Shown in pieces: positions 5,790 to 9,933 of a stretch of DNA of 9,933 bases. Each line of letters opens with the position of its first letter. The stretch's first letter is position 1. The DNA is from a bacterium (GTDB taxonomy: Bacteria > Margulisbacteria > Marinamargulisbacteria > SXXA01): assembly GCA_018402095.1 (NCBI GenBank), contig JAGYJO010000049.1, forward strand, positions 1 through 9,933, written 5' to 3'. Position numbers and translations under genes: made by a program. The notes below the pieces were generated by a model that was not told where the DNA came from, did no database searches, and was given only the letters and a program-made list of their open reading frames with translations.

Positions 5790-8179
5790 CCATTACTACG
5801 TTCCCGAACGTACATTTGACCCACTTCGAGAACACGTTCGTACATGCCAATCAAGGCACCACGGTCACCCATGCCATCAAAAGCGCCGGCTTTGATCAAA
5901 CTTTCCAAGACACGCTTATTGACCTGCTTCAAATCCACACGCTTCACAAAGTCTTGCAGGTTCTCAAAAGGACCGGCTTTCCGTGATTCCAAAATACTCG
6001 CAACGGCACCTTCACCCACATTACGAATAGCACCTAGACCAAAACGAATAATTTCTTTATCCGGAAACTCAGGGTGTTTTGTAACACTAAAATTCACCGC
6101 TGATTCATTTACATGCGGGGGGAAAACGTCCAGACCCATCGACCTCGCGCCTTGAATATACAACGAGGTTTTGTCAGCGATACCCGTCACTGACGACAAC
6201 AATGCCGCCATATATTCGATGCCGTAGTTTGCTTTCAAATACGCCGTTTGATACGACACCAACGCATACGCAGCACTATGGGACTTATTGAAACCATATT
6301 CGGCAAACTTGTAGCACAACTCAAAAATACCCGCAGCCTTAGCCGCATTTAATGACTTTGCCTTCGCACCATCCAAAAAGAGATCCCGCATACGGTCCAT
6401 CTCTTCTTTGTTCTTTTTACCCATGGCACGTCGCAACATGTCAGATTGCCCCAAAGAAAACCCTGCGATTTCACTGGCGATTTGCATAACCTGTTCTTGG
6501 TACACAATCATCCCATAGGTCTCATTAAGAATAGGTTCGAGTTCCGGCAACTCATACTTCACCTGGGTTTTTCCCGATTTATTGGAAATAAAGTCACTTA
6601 CCATACCTGAACCCAAAGGGCCCGGACGGTACAACGCCAAAAGCGCGATAATATCTTCAAATACCGTGGGCTTCAAATCCTTGATCAAGGTACGCATACC
6701 CCGACTTTCTAACTGAAACACACCGATCGTATTCCCCGCACAGAGCAGGTCATAGGTGTTTTGATCATCCATAGGGAGCTTTTCGAGATTCAAGTCAATA
6801 TTACGATGATGTTTGATCAAACGAACGCAATCATCCATCACCGTCAAATTTCGCAGACCCAAGATATCCATCTTGAGCAACCCGATTTTTTCGAGTTCCC
6901 CCATCGGGTATTGGGTCACAATTTGACCATCATTTTTGAGCAGAGGCACCACGCTCATCAAGGGGTCACGGGAAATAACAACACCCGCAGCATGGGTAGA
7001 CGTATGTCTTGGGAGGCCCTCCAGTTTGTGGCCAATATCCAATAAGCGTTTGATTTGAGGCGTACTATCGTAAGCTTTTTTCAAGTCCGGCACCTGTTCC
7101 AAAGCTTCCGCAATACTTGTATAATGTCCCGGCGTCGAGGGAATCAATTTGGCAATACGATCCACATCACTCAAAGGAACATCGAGTGTACGCCCCACAT
7201 CCCGAACAACACCACGGGCCGCCATGGTCCCAAAGGTAATAATCTGAGACACACAATCCGTACCATATTTCTTCACAATATAGTCAATAACTTCGCCACG
7301 ACGACGAATACAGAAATCCAAATCGATATCTGGCATAGATACCCGCTCAGGATTCAAGAATCGTTCAAAAAGTAATTTATACCGAATCGGATCAATCTTC
7401 GTAATATTTAAGGCATAGGCCACGATAGACCCTGCGGCAGATCCACGCCCTGGCCCAACAGGAATATCTGAGCGCACACAAAAATCCAAAAAATCAAAAA
7501 TGATCAAAAAGTAAGGCGCATACTGCATGGCATTAATAATATTCAGTTCAAATGCAACACGGTCACGAATTTCATCGGTCACTTTGCCATATTTGGTCTG
7601 AATACCCTGCCAAATCAATTGTTCTAAATAGGCTTCACTAGACAAACCATCTGGACATTCGAACAAAGGCAACAACACCTGCTCTGTCGCAATTTCCAAC
7701 TGACACCGATTGGCAATTTCACGGGTATTGGCCAACGCCTCCGGTAGATCCTCAAAAATCTGGGCCATAGCTTCTGGTGATTTGAAATAGTTTTCTTCAA
7801 CATCGTCCCAAGCACCACCACCCTCTTCTAAGCGGCGACCGGTTTGAATACACCCCAAAATACGGCGCAACTCGCTGGTATTGGGCTCCAATGCATACAC
7901 ATCATTACATGCCACCAACGGAATACCGAGAGCCTGAGAAAGAGACAACGTGCCTTCCCCGATAATATCTTCATAGAGCGCCCCTGTACGCTGAACGCCA
8001 AGAAAAAAGTCATCGCCATAAATGGTCTTCAATTGGGTGGCGACTTCTGTAGCGGCATCCATTCTATGGTCCCGCAAACACTGCGCAACCATCCCCCTAT
8101 ATCCCGGAGAAATAGCAATGAGATCTTCAGAAAATTCAGCCAAATGGGACAATCCAGGCTTGTAATAAAAATCCATCAA
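5774..8179 (-). CDS. dnaE: DnaE fragment 2: rest of PHP, palm, fingers and helix-hairpin-helix domains
   Basis: This intact 801-codon frame holds the catalytic core. GPGRGSAAGS (residues 242-251) and SMPDIDLDF (281-289) give Asp284 and Asp286, and LLKMDILGL (434-442) gives Asp438; the 154-residue spacing equals Asp401 to Asp555 in E. coli DnaE. FNKSHSAAYALVSYQTAY and the finger block GFSLGQSDMLRRAMGKKN are also complete. RNVGEGAV belongs to the tandem helix-hairpin-helix DNA-binding region. The apparent start MMDFYYKP is not a genuine N-terminus: homology begins at about FYYKP and continues upstream in another frame. The frame ends at a TGA just where the clamp-binding motif is expected (VRERSNG then CRFV). 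Confidence 0.85.
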   Translation of the reverse strand: MMDFYYKPGLSHLAEFSEDLIAISPGYRGMVAQCLRDHRMDAATEVATQLKTIYGDDFFLGVQRTGALYEDIIGEGTLSLSQALGIPLVACNDVYALEPNTSELRRILGCIQTGRRLEEGGGAWDDVEENYFKSPEAMAQIFEDLPEALANTREIANRCQLEIATEQVLLPLFECPDGLSSEAYLEQLIWQGIQTKYGKVTDEIRDRVAFELNIINAMQYAPYFLIIFDFLDFCVRSDIPVGPGRGSAAGSIVAYALNITKIDPIRYKLLFERFLNPERVSMPDIDLDFCIRRRGEVIDYIVKKYGTDCVSQIITFGTMAARGVVRDVGRTLDVPLSDVDRIAKLIPSTPGHYTSIAEALEQVPDLKKAYDSTPQIKRLLDIGHKLEGLPRHTSTHAAGVVISRDPLMSVVPLLKNDGQIVTQYPMGELEKIGLLKMDILGLRNLTVMDDCVRLIKHHRNIDLNLEKLPMDDQNTYDLLCAGNTIGVFQLESRGMRTLIKDLKPTVFEDIIALLALYRPGPLGSGMVSDFISNKSGKTQVKYELPELEPILNETYGMIVYQEQVMQIASEIAGFSLGQSDMLRRAMGKKNKEEMDRMRDLFLDGAKAKSLNAAKAAGIFELCYKFAEYGFNKSHSAAYALVSYQTAYLKANYGIEYMAALLSSVTGIADKTSLYIQGARSMGLDVFPPHVNESAVNFSVTKHPEFPDKEIIRFGLGAIRNVGEGAVASILESRKAGPFENLQDFVKRVDLKQVNKRVLESLIKAGAFDGMGDRGALIGMYERVLEVGQMYVRERSNGCRFV

Positions 8180-8242
8180 ATACAGAAACAGACACCAAGC
8201 GAATTAGATTTTGATAGCCTTTATAGGATTTACAGAGCAAAA

Positions 8243-8491
8243 TCAGCCGGTCATGATGAGCACTTTCTTTGACCCCAATATTGGGGTGATGTACATCTCG
8301 CAGTAATAATAGATTTCAACCCAGCTTTTTTGGCCGCCAAATAAAGCGTAGCCCCCATACATACTGCCATTGTCGGTCATCGCTACGGTATCCATGCTTG
8401 CTGATTTCGCTTTGGCAAACAGATCGGGTAGCCGAACAGGGCTTTCTAACAAGGAGTATTCCGTATGACAATGCAAATGAACAAATGACAT
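8243..8491 (-). CDS. dnaE: DnaE fragment 1: N-terminal PHP domain, frame broken
   Basis: The first 82 codons encode MSFVHLHCHTEYSLLESPVR, the opening of the PHP domain, with the HLHCH metal-site motif and MTDNGSMYGG. After FGGQ the frame loses homology (KSWVEIYYY), because AKKAGLKSIIT, the expected sequence, lies in the +1 frame between about 8338 and 8305; CEMYITP then returns in the original frame. After MYITP it shifts again: NIGVKESAHHDRLILLCKSY and then KGYQNLIRLVSVSVFDGF, conserved DnaE blocks, are readable in another frame down to about 8172. The TGA at 8243 is therefore an out-of-frame stop rather than the true end. Confidence 0.75.
   Translation of the reverse strand: MSFVHLHCHTEYSLLESPVRLPDLFAKAKSASMDTVAMTDNGSMYGGYALFGGQKSWVEIYYYCEMYITPILGSKKVLIMTG
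8272..8287. repeat. 16-bp perfect palindrome inside dnaE
   Basis: ACCCCAATATTGGGGT is identical to its reverse complement. It lies within the N-terminal part of dnaE, exactly at one of the frameshift positions (MYITP then NIGV). It can form a cruciform and could be mis-sequenced or prone to slippage; it is otherwise just coding sequence. Confidence 0.6.
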
Positions 8492-8500
8492 AAAAACTGA

Positions 8501-9463
8501 CTACGCTATCTGATCTTTGTCTGTCCGCTGCGAACGCAACACATCCAATTCTAATTCAAGGGTTTCTTTTGCTTTTTTGAGAATGGTTTTTTGACGTTTT
8601 TCAGACCGCAACTCATTTCGCAACTGAACCATTTCTTCCTCTAACACCAAGGTGCGAGACTTGACCAAATCTGCCAACTGCCGTTTGTCATCATAAATCT
8701 GCCGTTCCAACTGTCGCTGTGACGACACATTACGAATCCCCAAGGTCACACCCACAATCTGAGAAGAATGATCATAAAGAGGAACCGCCGTACATTCGAC
8801 GTGAAGCATATGTCCATCTCCAAATTGCAATTGCAAATTCTCAGATATAAAAGGCATGCCATTGCGAATCACCCAATCCGTAGGACACCCATCTTGAAAC
8901 CGGGACCCAAAAGGCAAAACAAAGGTAATCGGACTACCAAGAGCATCAGACAGTGTCCACCCGGTCATCTGCTGAGCCGCTGCATTCATGAAGGTCACAT
9001 TCCCTTTCAAGTCGGTCACCAGAATCGACTCCCGAATACTATGCAAAACAGACGTAATCCATTGCTCTCTTTGTTTGAGTTTTTGCTCAGACGCATGTTT
9101 GACCAATGCCATTTCAATATGAACATGTAAACTACGTTCTTCAAACGGCTTGAGAATATATCCAAACGGCTCGGCCAACTTGGCACGGTCTAAAGTGGGC
9201 ACATCGGCAAAGGCTGTCAAAAAAATAACAGGAATATCATACTTGGCACGCAAAACTTCAGCAGCCGCAATCCCATCCACAGATCCTTTGAGATGAATGT
9301 CCATCAACACCAAGTCTGGAACAACCAGAGCAACAGCTTCATAGGCTTTTTCAGCAGAAGGCACCAAACCGGTTACGTCGTATCCCAAAGAACGCAAACG
9401 CTGTGCAATATCTTTGGCAACAATACCTTCATCTTCCACGACCAGAATTCGTTTAGACATCAT
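8501..9463 (-). CDS. Response regulator with receiver, PAS and coiled-coil regions
   Basis: The 320-residue protein has a CheY-like receiver domain: Glu10/Asp11, phosphoacceptor Asp55 in LVLMDIHLKG, Thr83 and Lys105 in GYILKPF. A PAS sensor domain follows (about 130-245), with ILVTDLKGNVTFMNAAAQQM and GVTLGIRNVSSQRQLERQ as the start and end of the fold. Residues 245-310 form a charged coiled coil (LEEEMVQLRNELRSEKRQ). There is no DNA-binding, GGDEF or HATPase output, so it likely relays a signal to a partner protein or dimerises through the coiled coil. The ATG overlaps the kinase stop by 4 bp (ATGA), showing translational coupling and identifying the kinase as its partner. The second Met is an equally good start. 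The ligand of the PAS domain cannot be told. Confidence 0.85.
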   Translation of the reverse strand: MMSKRILVVEDEGIVAKDIAQRLRSLGYDVTGLVPSAEKAYEAVALVVPDLVLMDIHLKGSVDGIAAAEVLRAKYDIPVIFLTAFADVPTLDRAKLAEPFGYILKPFEERSLHVHIEMALVKHASEQKLKQREQWITSVLHSIRESILVTDLKGNVTFMNAAAQQMTGWTLSDALGSPITFVLPFGSRFQDGCPTDWVIRNGMPFISENLQLQFGDGHMLHVECTAVPLYDHSSQIVGVTLGIRNVSSQRQLERQIYDDKRQLADLVKSRTLVLEEEMVQLRNELRSEKRQKTILKKAKETLELELDVLRSQRTDKDQIA

Positions 9464-9933
9464 GCGTCACATCTTTCTTCAGGAACCGCGAAATAAATCC
9501 GAAAAGTCGTACCATCTTTGTTGTCCATAGAAATCATAGCATCCAGCTGCTGTGTCAACGTCGTCACCAGCTGCAATCCCAAAGTCACCGGGTCATCCAG
9601 GTTAACATTAGAAGGAAAGCCTACCCCATCATCAGCTACCTTGAGACAAAACTGCTGCTCTTGCCTATCATAGGAAATAGACACCTCAATATGACCACGC
9701 CGTCCATCAGGGAAAGCATATTTAAGCGCATTTGTAACCAATTCATTGACGATCAACCCACAAGAGATGGCCAAATCTATAGGTAAGCACACCTCCTCAC
9801 AGGGAACATCCACAGAAACATGATTGGCCGCACCCAGATAAGACCCGGCAAGACGGTCCACCAAATTGCTCGCGTACAACGCAAAATCAATACGCGATAA
9901 ATTACGACTTTGATACAAGGTTTCGTGAATTAA
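9460..9933 (-). CDS. Sensor histidine kinase, C-terminal HATPase part (5' end outside window)
   Basis: The frame is open at the window edge (LIHETLYQSRNLSRIDF), so the apparent TTG start at 9918 is not real. HETLYQS is the segment that follows the phosphorylated-histidine helix in HisKA_2/HWE-type kinases; the His itself lies outside. The visible 157 residues are an ATP-binding HATPase_c domain: N box LIVNELVTNALKYAF, G1 box ADDGVGF, G2 box VTLGLQLVTTLTQQL and a GGT-like loop in DGTTFRIYF. It should autophosphorylate and pass phosphate to the neighbouring response regulator. It is the most upstream gene visible in the minus-strand operon. Any sensor domain is beyond the window. Confidence 0.85.
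   Translation of the reverse strand, partial: LIHETLYQSRNLSRIDFALYASNLVDRLAGSYLGAANHVSVDVPCEEVCLPIDLAISCGLIVNELVTNALKYAFPDGRRGHIEVSISYDRQEQQFCLKVADDGVGFPSNVNLDDPVTLGLQLVTTLTQQLDAMISMDNKDGTTFRIYFAVPEERCDA

Larger units (their letters stand above)
5103..8491 (-). pseudogene. dnaE: DNA polymerase III alpha subunit, full span with frameshifts
   Basis: DnaE is the replicative polymerase of the DNA polymerase III holoenzyme. From the ATG at 8491 to the stop at 5103 the span would encode about 1,128 residues, normal for type 1 DnaE, but no single frame covers it. The N-terminal part needs at least four single-base corrections between 8167 and 8338, which cancel overall; a further shift lies at about 5765-5791. 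Recognisable DnaE residues continue across every break in another frame, so the gene was, or is, one continuous protein. All core catalytic motifs are intact, which makes assembly indels a serious alternative to real decay. The ATG is placed by the family start MSFVHLHCHTEYSLL, 9 bp after the response-regulator stop. Confidence 0.7.

Noticed and set aside
1..9933. CRISPR array, insertion sequence or integrase
   Set aside because: No regularly spaced repeats and no transposase or recombinase motifs in any frame.

Overview
The window is bacterial DNA. Inferred: a diderm (Gram-negative-type) cell, because it encodes a secreted-type peptidoglycan glycosidase with an N-terminal export signal, CvpA, SppA and a polymorphic-toxin tail. 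I cannot name the phylum from the sequence. The DnaE is the long PHP-containing type 1 form whose N-terminus reads MSFVHLHCHTEYSLLE.

Left part (1-1483, + strand), an accessory block. It opens inside a large gene whose visible tail is a Gly/Ala-rich linker followed by an M23-type peptidase tip. The metal-binding HxxxD motif of that tip appears at the extreme C-terminus instead of before the HxH motif, which suggests a circular permutation. The tip overlaps by 11 bp a small exported protein with two BamE/BLIP-like repeats, a good candidate immunity protein. A 49-codon TTG-started zinc-ribbon ORF follows (CPHC-x14-CPKC).

Middle gap (1484-1933) has no convincing gene. It holds a perfect 13-bp inverted repeat inside 8-bp direct repeats, further hairpins, and a strong G-quadruplex motif on the minus strand. 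It looks like an assembly of small non-coding repeats, ending in a candidate promoter for the next operon.

Right of that (1934-4000, + strand) are three tightly overlapping membrane genes: sppA, a Yip1-like five-helix membrane protein, and cvpA. They converge on a minus-strand operon (9933 to 4018) in the order histidine kinase (partial at the window edge), response regulator with a PAS domain, dnaE, then nagZ. Overlaps of 4 and 13 bp and a 9-bp gap indicate one transcript.

The main anomaly is dnaE. The reading frame is broken by small indels clustered at the N-terminus (8167-8338) and at the predicted clamp-binding motif (about 5765-5791), while the 800 codons between are intact with all three catalytic aspartates. 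Sequencing/assembly error and recent gene decay are both possible. The most interesting biology is the permuted M23 toxin tip with its candidate immunity partner and the unlisted small zinc-ribbon gene.
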